Shown piece after piece: positions 1 to 5,920 of a stretch of 6,548 nucleotides of DNA (the stretch's first letter is position 1; each line of letters begins with the position of its first letter). The DNA is from Bacteroidales bacterium (GTDB lineage Bacteria; Bacteroidota; Bacteroidia; Bacteroidales; UBA10428), in contig DAOUOU010000156.1 of the NCBI GenBank assembly GCA_030626465.1, forward strand, positions 1 to 6,548, written 5' to 3'. Below the pieces are notes generated by a model, which worked only from the letters and a program-made list of their open reading frames with translations, made no database searches and was not told where the DNA came from. The translations under genes and the position numbers were made by a program.

Positions 1-1407
1 CAGGGCAGCGGTATATACAACGGGTTTGAAGGTTGAACCTGCCTGACGACGGGAAGTAACATGATCGAATTTGAAATACTTATAATTGATACCTCCCACC
101 CAGACCTTTACAAAACCGGTTTTGCTCTCTATTGAAATGACCCCCGTTTGTAACATGGCAAAATGATGGAGAACAGAATCAAGAGGTGATATATGCACAT
201 TTCTTTCACCTTCCCAGGTAAATATTTTTGCATCCACAGGAGTATTCAATGCATCTTGAATTTCCTGATCACTTATTTTTTTTGAGGCGAGAGATTGATA
301 ATACTTGCTCTCAGTTATTTCTTTGCTGGCCATTTTAGGATTTTTCTTCCAGGGTTCACGACCTTTCCAGTGAGCATCAAAATCTCTCTGAAGTCCGGAC
401 ATATGCTTTGAAACAGCACTTTCTGCATACGACTGCAATCGATAATCAATGGTAGTATAGATCTTTAAGCCATCGGTATAAATATCGTATTTTGATCCGT
501 CTGCTTTCGGGTTTTCATTCGACCATTTTTTAAGCTCTTGTCTTAGAAATTCCCTGAAATAGGGTGCCGGACCCTCATCATGCTGAAGAGGATGGTAGTA
601 TACTTTTATTGGCTTTTGTTTCAGGACTTCGGCCTCTTTCGAAGAGATGTAGTTATACTTAACCATTTGATTCAGAACAACATTACGGCGAGACGAGGCG
701 GCTTCGTAATTGTTCCTGGGATTGTAACTTGTGTTGGCTTTCAGCATACCTGCGAGCATAGCAGATTCCTGTGGTTGTAACTCGGAGGTTTTTTTGTCAA
801 AAAATACCAGTGCTGCAGTTTCAATCCCATAGGTATTTTCTCCGAAAGGAACAGTGTTCAGGTACAATTGAAGAATTCCACTTTTGGTATATACCTTTTC
901 CAAACGCTTCGCAATAATTATTTCTTTGACTTTTGCCACGGGAAGGGTAAGTATGCCCAATGGCCTTCTAGGATATAGGTTCTTGGCAAGTTGCTGGGTG
1001 ATAGTACTTCCTCCTCCCGAACTTTTATTAAACAAAAGAATGGATTTAACCAATACACGCAAGGTACTTCTCGAATCCACTCCATGGTGTTTATAAAATC
1101 GAGCATCTTCGGTGGCAATAAGTGCATTCAGAAAGAACTCCGGAACTTCTTCAATAGCTGTATTGGTACGATTTTCAACGTAATACCTTCCAAGCAGGAA
1201 ATTATCGGTAGAAAACACTTCTGAAGCAGTATAATTGCTTACCTGGCTAAGATCTTTCTCTTTTGGGATGGAGCCAAACACTCCAATATAAATTGAGAAA
1301 TACAACAGGAGCATAAGCCCGATTCCACAAAGAAACAAATAAGTGATCCATTTAAAAATGAATTTCTTTGTTCTTTTATATTTTGACGGTTTTCTTCTTC
1401 TGGCCAT
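1..1407 (-). CDS. Class A penicillin-binding protein (PBP1A type), bifunctional transglycosylase/transpeptidase, C-terminus beyond window
   Basis: Reading leftward from ATG at 1407-1405, 469 codons stay open to the window edge, so this is the N-terminal part of a protein that is usually about 700-800 residues long. It polymerises lipid II glycan strands and cross-links the peptides on the outer face of the inner membrane. A basic start (MARRRKPSKYKR) precedes one membrane anchor at about residues 17-42. The GT51 glycosyltransferase domain follows. Its motifs are E100-D-A-R-F with H107-H-G-V-D (E100 is the expected catalytic Glu), GGGSTITQQLAKN at 131-143, KVKEIIIAKRLE at 159-170 (E162 is the likely second Glu) and LYLN / GENTYGIETAA at 181-199. 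A linker with many charged and aromatic residues leads into the transpeptidase domain, where S458-T-F-K461 is the acylated SxxK motif. The SxN and KTG motifs lie outside. The start sits 33 bases after the oxidoreductase stop with no strong ribosome site or obvious own promoter, which suggests co-transcription. Assignment to the class A family is secure; the exact paralogue (PBP1A or a 1C-like form) is less certain. Confidence 0.96.
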   Translation of the reverse strand, partial: MARRRKPSKYKRTKKFIFKWITYLFLCGIGLMLLLYFSIYIGVFGSIPKEKDLSQVSNYTASEVFSTDNFLLGRYYVENRTNTAIEEVPEFFLNALIATEDARFYKHHGVDSRSTLRVLVKSILLFNKSSGGGSTITQQLAKNLYPRRPLGILTLPVAKVKEIIIAKRLEKVYTKSGILQLYLNTVPFGENTYGIETAALVFFDKKTSELQPQESAMLAGMLKANTSYNPRNNYEAASSRRNVVLNQMVKYNYISSKEAEVLKQKPIKVYYHPLQHDEGPAPYFREFLRQELKKWSNENPKADGSKYDIYTDGLKIYTTIDYRLQSYAESAVSKHMSGLQRDFDAHWKGREPWKKNPKMASKEITESKYYQSLASKKISDQEIQDALNTPVDAKIFTWEGERNVHISPLDSVLHHFAMLQTGVISIESKTGFVKVWVGGINYKYFKFDHVTSRRQAGSTFKPVVYTAAL

Positions 1408-1440
1408 ACTAAACAATTTGCTATTGAGATAATGAACTAA

Positions 1441-2385
1441 TCATTTGTATCTAATCAATATTTTGCCTTCCGTATGCCCTTCTTCGATATACCTGTGAGC
1501 GTCTCCTACTTTATCTAACGGGAATTCTTTGTCTATGAAGATTTTTAGTTTTCCATCAGCTACCCATCTCACAAGCATTTCGAGGTCTTCCCTGTCATGC
1601 TTCATCAAGAGCGTTTTGACTTTTTTCCCTCTTGTGAACAGGCTCACAAACTTGTGTGCAAGTATCTTTGGCCGGGGAAGAGTATTGATATAAATACTCC
1701 CGGGCATAAGCAAATGCCTGACCTTCAGAAAATCATACTTTCCAACCGTATCGAACACGATGTTAAATTTTTGCCCGAGTCTGAGAATGTTTGTTTGGGT
1801 GTAATCAATAAAATTGACTTTAGCCAGGCGATTAATGAATGATCTGTGTCTTTCACTGGCGACAGCGTAGATCTCTGCCTTAAAAAAAGAAGCAATCTGG
1901 GTGGCAAAAGTGCCAACTCCACCGGCAGCCCCAAGGATTAAAACCTTATTATTCTTTTTTATTTTGGCTTTATCCCGTAGAGCCTGCAAAGCTGTCAGTC
2001 CTGCAAGAGGCAAAGCTGCTGATCTGTATAAGTCAACATTCTCAGGAACTCTGGCAAAGCATTTTTCAGCTCCTTTTGCATATTCCGCTAATCCACCTCC
2101 ATATTTGTTGCTAAGCACGCCACATACTCTGTCCCCTGCTTTGAATTGCCGAACATTTCTGCCTGTTGCAACTACTATTCCGGCTACATCATATCCCAAC
2201 ACAATTGGAAAGCCGGAACCAAAAATAAACTTATGGTTTCCTTTTCTCTGTTTATAATCAACAGGATTAACACTTCCTGTGACAACCTCGATTAGCAGTT
2301 CCTGCTCCCCGATTGAAGGTTCGGGAATATCATCCATATCAAAAACATCAGGAGCTCCGAACTTATTTATAATTGCTGCTCTCAT
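1441..2385 (-). CDS. Zinc-independent medium-chain dehydrogenase/reductase (quinone oxidoreductase-like, NAD(P)H-dependent)
   Basis: This 314-residue protein is a typical length for the quinone oxidoreductase (Qor, COG0604) branch of the MDR superfamily. These cytosolic enzymes transfer hydride from NAD(P)H to quinones, enones or similar carbonyls. The N-terminal GroES-like catalytic domain opens with MRAAIINKFG and contains SVNPVDYKQRKG (38-49), the GYDVAGIV segment (64-71) and FKAGDRVCG (81-89). The Rossmann domain carries the nucleotide-binding glycine motif GAAGGVG at 152-158. The cysteine-rich structural-zinc loop and the catalytic zinc Cys/His set of true alcohol dehydrogenases are absent. 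The C-terminal FPLDKVGDAHRYIEEGHTEG (288-307) is the family's usual tail, and the protein looks complete. The ATG at 2385-2383 is the natural start because the usual MRA(A/V) opening begins there. The penicillin-binding protein gene begins 33 bases downstream. The gene is divergent from the SRPBCC/GyrI gene across a 127-base spacer. The true substrate cannot be read from the sequence. Confidence 0.93.
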   Translation of the reverse strand: MRAAIINKFGAPDVFDMDDIPEPSIGEQELLIEVVTGSVNPVDYKQRKGNHKFIFGSGFPIVLGYDVAGIVVATGRNVRQFKAGDRVCGVLSNKYGGGLAEYAKGAEKCFARVPENVDLYRSAALPLAGLTALQALRDKAKIKKNNKVLILGAAGGVGTFATQIASFFKAEIYAVASERHRSFINRLAKVNFIDYTQTNILRLGQKFNIVFDTVGKYDFLKVRHLLMPGSIYINTLPRPKILAHKFVSLFTRGKKVKTLLMKHDREDLEMLVRWVADGKLKIFIDKEFPLDKVGDAHRYIEEGHTEGKILIRYK

Positions 2386-2401
2386 TTATATCTTTTGCAT
2401 A

Positions 2402-2433
2402 CAAACATCGATAATTGATCAAAGTAATACAAA
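2402..2433 (-). promoter_or_regulatory. Candidate Bacteroidota-type promoter for the oxidoreductase gene
   Basis: On the minus strand a TTTG (2433-2430) is followed after exactly 20 bases by GATGTTTG (2409-2402). This matches seven of eight positions, counting the two free ones, of the TAnnTTTG -7 element known for the major sigma factor of Bacteroidota, with the usual 19-21 base spacing from the -33 TTTG. Transcription would start a few bases before the ATG at 2385, giving a very short leader. The match is short and the region is AT-rich, so it could be chance. If real, it would probably also drive the penicillin-binding protein gene. Confidence 0.35.
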
Positions 2434-2512
2434 CAATAAAATTAACGACTATTTGGAATTTTTCTAATTTAGTGATTCAAACCAGAATATAGCAACATCA
2501 AAAACTCATCGT

Positions 2513-3505
2513 ATGAAAGCTCTGCTTAAGTTTCTTTATTTTCTTCTGGTACTGGTAATTCTGATATTCCTTACCGGTATATTTCTACCTAAAGACGCTC
2601 ATATTGAATCATCAATCACAATTGGTGCTTCACCTGAAATAGTATTTGATCAGGTAAATGATTTTCGGAACTGGGAAAGATGGTCGCCCTGGCTGGAAGT
2701 TGATTCAACTCTGAAGTATACATACAATGAACAGACAGCAGGCACTGGTGCTTCGTATAGCTGGACCAGTGAAAAATCGGGATCAGGAAACCAGTTGATA
2801 AAGGAAAGTGTTCCAAACAAATCTATTCAAACTTATATTGATTTTGGGGAGCAGGGTGATGCAACCGGCTCCTGGAAATTTGAGAACGGAAAGAAATTGA
2901 CTAAGGTTACCTGGGCTTTTAATAATACGGATATGGAATATTTCGAGAGGTATTTCATGGTATTGTTTAAGAAAAATATTTTGAACAGTTTAACTACCGG
3001 CCTGAAAAACCTCAAAAAGCTAAGCGAGGAGTTACGTTTAAGCAGGGTCTCGGAGGTTTCATTATTGACTCTTGAGAAGCAGCCCGCGTTAGCCATTATT
3101 GATTCTGCAGACCAAAAGGAAATGCATGCGAAAATGACTGAAATATTCGGCAAATTAGCTCGATACCTGGAACGAAGAGAGCTGACACCTGCAGGTGCCC
3201 CCTTCACGATGTATTACACTCGGAATCCAAAAGGATTGACAAAATTTGCCTGTGGCTTTCCCATCGAAAAGAAGACCTGGGGGTGGAAGGAATACAAGTA
3301 TCTGGAGCTTCCGGGAGGGCATGTTGCCATGATCGCTCACCTGGGAGTTTACGGAAGTGAAAAACCATGGCTGACACTTGATGCCTACATGAAAGAGAAC
3401 AACCTGCAGGTTGCAGGTGCCCTCTGGGAAGTATACCTGACCGACCCCTCCAGCGAGCCCGATACCACCAAATGGGAATTGCAGGTTTATTATCCTGTGA
3501 ACTAA
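2513..3505 (+). CDS. Membrane-anchored SRPBCC domain protein with C-terminal GyrI-like small-molecule-binding domain
   Basis: The 330-residue product has three parts. Residues 6-25 are a strongly hydrophobic segment followed by FLPKDAH, which reads as an uncleaved membrane anchor. Residues 28-170 look like an SRPBCC (START/Bet v1, polyketide-cyclase-like) fold, with the typical opening ESSITIGASPEIVFDQVNDF, then NWERWSPW (53-60) and a TGSWKFENG strand (118-126). Residues about 183-329 form a GyrI-like / AraC effector-binding domain, recognisable from its ending WEVYLTDPSSEPDTTKW plus LQVYYPV. Both folds bind hydrophobic small molecules in a cavity in known families, but no ligand or reaction is predictable here. 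With this anchor and few flanking positive charges, the domains could face the periplasm; that is inference. The ATG at 2513 is chosen because it starts immediately before the anchor. There is no Shine-Dalgarno site, only an A-rich leader. A weak TAnnTTTG-like TAATTTAG lies at 2465-2472 without a good -33 box. The gene is divergent from the oxidoreductase. The domain pairing is, to my knowledge, common in Bacteroidota. Confidence 0.9.
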   Translation: MKALLKFLYFLLVLVILIFLTGIFLPKDAHIESSITIGASPEIVFDQVNDFRNWERWSPWLEVDSTLKYTYNEQTAGTGASYSWTSEKSGSGNQLIKESVPNKSIQTYIDFGEQGDATGSWKFENGKKLTKVTWAFNNTDMEYFERYFMVLFKKNILNSLTTGLKNLKKLSEELRLSRVSEVSLLTLEKQPALAIIDSADQKEMHAKMTEIFGKLARYLERRELTPAGAPFTMYYTRNPKGLTKFACGFPIEKKTWGWKEYKYLELPGGHVAMIAHLGVYGSEKPWLTLDAYMKENNLQVAGALWEVYLTDPSSEPDTTKWELQVYYPVN

Positions 3506-3807
3506 ATTGAAAGCCTCTTTGAGAAAAAATATTTTAACAGGGAATTAAAAACAGGATCGCGCCAGCTGCCAGCAATATTTCTGTGGAGACATTCCATGGC
3601 ACGAAATACAATAAACATCGTTCGGGAACCATTATGTTGAACCCAGGGAATGAACAATAGGTATCAGGTTATTTAAAAGTATTGTGAGATTACAGTATTA
3701 TCCATTACATTCGAATGTAATCCTGAATTATATTTTTAAAAGGTGATTTTCTTAACTATCTTTATTGTATTGAATGGCAATCTTATAAACCAGTAATTTG
3801 ATAAAAA
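3506..3807. other. 302-base intergenic region without a convincing gene
   Basis: Between the SRPBCC/GyrI gene and the J-domain gene I see no protein gene, tRNA or strong terminator. The AAAG-CCT-CTTT hairpin just after 3510 has only four pairs and is followed by an A-rich, not T-rich, run. A less AT-rich patch at about 3555-3625 contains a CCAGC-TG-CCAGC direct repeat. It also holds short open frames: 14 codons from ATG 3598 on the plus strand and 32 codons from 3632 to 3534 on the minus strand. Neither resembles a family I recognise. A perfect palindrome lies at 3704-3721. Close to the downstream gene, ATTG is followed after about 21 bases by TAATTTG (3796-3802), a weak promoter-like pair that would put the transcript start almost on the TTG codon. 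Confidence 0.6.
3704..3721. repeat. Perfect 18-base palindrome, possible operator
   Basis: ATTACATTCGAATGTAAT is identical to its own reverse complement over all 18 bases, with the flanking C on each side breaking the symmetry. With no spacer it would make a poor RNA hairpin, and it is not followed directly by a T run, so a binding site for a dimeric regulator is more natural than a terminator. It lies 86 bases before the J-domain start. An ATTAC also occurs 15 bases upstream, at 3689-3693, in the same orientation as the left arm. Function is inferred only. Confidence 0.45.
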
Positions 3808-4353
3808 TTGTACTTCGTATGTTGCAAAATATTAGGTGTGGAACCTGGTTCTGATGTTGATGAAATCAAATCAGCTTTCAGAAAATCGGCCAAAGAAGTG
3901 CATCCTGATATCAATGAATCAGATAAGGCCCATCAGTATTTTATTATCCTTCAGAATGCTTATCAGTACTTATTGGATCATCCATACAGCAAAGAGGACA
4001 TCGATTATTACAGAAAAAAGGTAGTCGTACGTACGCAGGCAAGAAAATCTCAGGATTCCTATCCTTTTAATTTTAAAGGAATAAAAAAAAATCTGGCTGA
4101 ACGGTATACCCTCGAAGAGGTATTGCAGAAATCTCTGATTGCAAGGATTTTATATGTAGTTTTTCACATTCTGTTCCTGACTATCGGAATATTTCTTATC
4201 GTGCGTTCAATCTCTGACATCTTTCTTTACGAAGTGGATGAAAGAACAGATTTTTTTTCTGCCTATTTTGTGATACTCAGTGCCATCTTCTTTGGTATAC
4301 TGATTACCTCCATATTCCTTTACTCCGGATTTAATTTTATCAGGGGAAGATAG
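3808..4353 (+). CDS. Membrane-anchored J-domain (DnaJ-like) co-chaperone, TTG start
   Basis: The 181-residue protein begins with a J-domain, the Hsp70 (DnaK)-stimulating module. KILGVEPGSDVDEIKSAFR (7-25) covers the end of helix I through helix II, the invariant H32-P33-D34 tripeptide is intact, and AYQYLLDH (51-58) is in helix III. A charged linker follows, and then two hydrophobic helices at about 112-135 and 149-173. There is no Gly/Phe region, no CxxCxGxG zinc repeats and no DnaJ C-terminal domain, so it is a class C J-protein that would recruit DnaK to a membrane. Its client is unknown. The start is TTG at 3808: a TAA at 3802-3804 closes the frame two codons upstream, and any later start would delete helix I. 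The first residues (YFVCCKILGV) lack the common tyrosine pair of DYYKILGV. An ATG at 3819 is out of frame. It stands alone, with long gaps upstream and an 79-base gap downstream. Confidence 0.88.
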   Translation: MYFVCCKILGVEPGSDVDEIKSAFRKSAKEVHPDINESDKAHQYFIILQNAYQYLLDHPYSKEDIDYYRKKVVVRTQARKSQDSYPFNFKGIKKNLAERYTLEEVLQKSLIARILYVVFHILFLTIGIFLIVRSISDIFLYEVDERTDFFSAYFVILSAIFFGILITSIFLYSGFNFIRGR

Positions 4354-4390
4354 GCAATGCCTGCCCGTTTCCTCTTTCCTTATATTTAAG
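4342..4390 (+). terminator. Weak hairpin at the end of the J-domain gene, possible terminator
   Basis: AGGGGAA (4342-4348) can pair with TTTCCTCT (seven pairs, one G-T, ending at 4375). It encloses a smaller AGGC-AAT-GCCT hairpin at 4352-4362, separated by an internal loop. T-rich sequence follows (TTTCCTTATATTT). The structure overlaps the stop codon at 4351-4353 and is imperfect, so read-through into the downstream cluster is quite possible. Confidence 0.25.
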
Positions 4391-4392
4391 GT

Positions 4393-4409
4393 TATAATTT
4401 ATAATATTG
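4393..4409 (+). promoter_or_regulatory. Candidate -10/-7 promoter region of the ABM-dehydrogenase-larE cluster
   Basis: TATAAT occurs twice, at 4393-4398 and 4400-4405. The second overlaps TAATATTG (4402-4409), which differs at one base from the Bacteroidota TAnnTTTG element. It lies 23 bases before the ATG at 4433, a suitable distance. No clear TTTG box is found 19-21 bases upstream, so only the downstream half is supported, and the AT-rich context makes chance matches likely. Confidence 0.3.
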
Positions 4410-4432
4410 CATCTAACCAAAATTCAAAGCAC

Positions 4433-4741
4433 ATGATCGTTACTTTTGTTCATGTTTGGGTAAAACCCGAAAATTTAAATGATTTTGTAGAAGCATGCAA
4501 AGCCAATCATCTGGAGTCAGTTAAAGAGACAGGTAATTTACGGTTCGACCTTCTTCAGGATGCACAAGATCCGGCAAAATTTGTTCTGTATGAAGCGTAC
4601 GAAAGCGAAGAAGCATCAAAAGCACACAAAGATACAGCTCATTATAAGATCTGGCGCGAGACAGTGGCCGATTGGATGGCCAGGCCCAGAGAAGGAGCGA
4701 AGCATATAATCATCTGTCCGCAAGAAAGGTCAAAATGGTAG
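4433..4741 (+). CDS. ABM-fold protein of the LsrG/YgiN type (putative quinol monooxygenase or P-HPD isomerase-like)
   Basis: This complete 102-residue protein is the usual length for a single-domain antibiotic-biosynthesis-monooxygenase (ABM) fold, a dimeric ferredoxin-like barrel in the cytosol. The order of features is closest to LsrG: an opening beta strand IVTFVHVWVKPE, a helix with NDFVEACKANHLESVKE, then GNLRFDLLQD (34-43) and Y53-E54-A-Y followed by SEEASKAHKDTAHYKIW (58-74) with H65 and H70. LsrG isomerises the phosphorylated autoinducer-2 product; the related YgiN oxidises quinols. Which reaction applies cannot be told, and no lsr transport or kinase gene is in view. The start is the only sensible ATG before the first strand. 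The stop TAG overlaps the ATG of the next gene (ATGGTAG), so translation is probably coupled and the protein likely works in the same pathway as the dehydrogenase. The C-terminal CPQERSKW tail encodes the overlap. Confidence 0.88.
   Translation: MIVTFVHVWVKPENLNDFVEACKANHLESVKETGNLRFDLLQDAQDPAKFVLYEAYESEEASKAHKDTAHYKIWRETVADWMARPREGAKHIIICPQERSKW
4722..4729 (+). promoter_or_regulatory. Ribosome-binding-like AAGAAAGG that fixes the dehydrogenase start
   Basis: A purine-rich AAGAAAGG lies five bases before ATG 4735, inside the 3' end of the ABM gene. It supports starting the dehydrogenase at 4735 rather than at the in-frame upstream ATG at 4672, which would add 21 residues (MDGQAQRRSEAYNHLSARKVK) unlike any family N-terminus and would lie wholly within the upstream gene. 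Confidence 0.4.
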
Positions 4742-5916
4742 ATCCTGTTTCATCATTTTCATTTGCAAGGATTCCTCAGATTCTCTTTGGTGTGGGTGGG
4801 AGTTCCAATTTGGGAAAACACATTTCCATTTTTGGATCAAATGTTCTATTGGTCACAGGAGGCAAATCCTTTGCATCCTCAGCCATTAAAAGCAAAATTG
4901 AAAAATCGCTGACTGATGCAAAGATAAGGTATTACCGGTATCCTGTAAGTGGTGAACCTTCGCCGGTAACCATTGATACGGCTGTTAATGAATTCAAAAC
5001 AAAAAGAATTAATGTAGTGGTAGCTGTCGGAGGAGGAAGTGTAATGGACGCTGGCAAAGCCATTGCTGCCATGCTCAAAGAGGAGGGAGGTGTGAAGGAT
5101 TTTCTGGAAGGGGTTGGTACACGGCAACCCTCTGGCATGAGATTACCACTTATTGCTGTTCCGACAACATCGGGAACGGGAAGCGAAGCGACAAAGAATG
5201 CAGTAATTTCCGAGTCTGGAAAGAAAGGTTTTAAAAAATCATTACGACATGATAATTATGTTCCTGATGTTGCGCTTGTTGATCCTGAGCTTTGCATGAA
5301 ATGTTCTGAAAGTATAACTGCCACCAGTGGTATGGATGCTTTTACACAACTGATGGAATCGTATGTTTCGTCAAAGGCAAATGCAATGACTGATGCTCTG
5401 GCTTTTTCGGGTCTGGTTTGTATTGCCCGCTCGCTTAAAAAAGTTTACGAAGACAGAACTGATCTTCAGGCAAGGACTGATATGGCCTACGCTGCTTTGA
5501 TCTCGGGCATAACACTGTCTAATGCCGGTTTAGGAGTGATCCACGGGTTTGCACAACCTTTGGGAAGTCTGTTTCCTATACCTCATGGAGTTGTTTGTGG
5601 CGGACTTATGGGTGTTGTAAACAGGATCACAGTTGCAAAACTCAGGAAGGAAATACCGGAAAGCTCATTTCTAAAGAAATACGCATACGTAGGAAAGCTT
5701 TTCACACGGTCTGATGAAAAGGACAATGATTATTATATTGATATTTTGCTTGATGTTATCGATAATTTTGTTGAAGAGATGCATATTCCCCGGTTAAGAA
5801 ATTATGGTGTTGAAGAAAAAGATTTTGAAGCAATTATCAAACTGACCGGAATAAAGAATCACCCGGTTCCTTTGAATGCTGAGGATTTGAAAGTAATACT
5901 ACGTAAAAGATTGTAA
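4735..5916 (+). CDS. Iron-containing (group III) alcohol dehydrogenase family protein
   Basis: From ATG 4735 the protein has 393 residues, a normal length for group III metal-dependent NAD(P)H alcohol dehydrogenases, which interconvert alcohols and aldehydes or ketones. The N-terminal segment FSFARIPQILFGVGGSSNLG (8-27) is the family's usual strand and loop. The dinucleotide-binding G99-GGS-VMD105 is followed by AVPTTSGTGSEAT (141-153), which helps bind the cofactor. The C-terminal helical metal domain contains ATSGMDAFTQ (196-205), GVIHGFAQPLG (267-277) and IPHGV (282-286), and the protein ends with NHPVPLNAEDLKVIL. By alignment to FucO-type enzymes, D201, H270 and H284 are three of the four metal ligands. 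The fourth position, normally His in DALTH, is Q205, and the second His of HGMAH is Q274. I recall MDA(L/F)TQ variants in a subclade of the family, so the enzyme need not be dead, but its metal site may differ. The start overlaps the ABM stop by 7 bases, and larE begins 4 bases after its stop. The substrate is not predictable; the operon hints at a hydroxyaldehyde or hydroxyacid. Confidence 0.92.
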   Translation: MVDPVSSFSFARIPQILFGVGGSSNLGKHISIFGSNVLLVTGGKSFASSAIKSKIEKSLTDAKIRYYRYPVSGEPSPVTIDTAVNEFKTKRINVVVAVGGGSVMDAGKAIAAMLKEEGGVKDFLEGVGTRQPSGMRLPLIAVPTTSGTGSEATKNAVISESGKKGFKKSLRHDNYVPDVALVDPELCMKCSESITATSGMDAFTQLMESYVSSKANAMTDALAFSGLVCIARSLKKVYEDRTDLQARTDMAYAALISGITLSNAGLGVIHGFAQPLGSLFPIPHGVVCGGLMGVVNRITVAKLRKEIPESSFLKKYAYVGKLFTRSDEKDNDYYIDILLDVIDNFVEEMHIPRLRNYGVEEKDFEAIIKLTGIKNHPVPLNAEDLKVILRKRL

Positions 5917-5920
5917 GTCG

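Noticed and set aside
580..1224. Plus-strand open frames of 66-77 codons at 580-780, 884-1096 and 991-1224
   Set aside because: They lie antisense within the penicillin-binding protein frame, whose GT51 and SxxK motifs are unmistakable. Their products have no recognisable domain.
1901..2257. 118-codon plus-strand open frame opposite the oxidoreductase
   Set aside because: It is a shadow of the nucleotide-binding and catalytic domain codons of the opposite gene. Its proline/serine-rich product resembles no family.
2833..3207. 124-codon minus-strand open frame inside the SRPBCC/GyrI gene
   Set aside because: It is antisense to a gene with clear domains on the other strand, and has no domain or promoter of its own.
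3534..3632. 32-codon minus-strand frame in the intergenic gap with a hydrophobic end (ILLAAGAILFLIP)
   Set aside because: It could be a tiny membrane peptide, but there is no ribosome site, promoter or known family. Frames of this length are expected by chance. It is worth checking only if conserved in relatives.
3836..4024. 62-codon plus-strand frame inside the J-domain gene
   Set aside because: It overlaps the J-domain in another frame, and the HPD and helix motifs prove which frame is real.
4672..4734. Upstream in-frame ATG extending the dehydrogenase by 21 residues
   Set aside because: The extension lies wholly within the ABM gene and does not look like the family N-terminus. ATG 4735 has a purine-rich ribosome site and gives the usual length.
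4879..5138. Two minus-strand frames of 82 and 68 codons opposite the dehydrogenase
   Set aside because: They are antisense to the conserved GGGS and PTTSGTGSE coding stretch, with no independent support.
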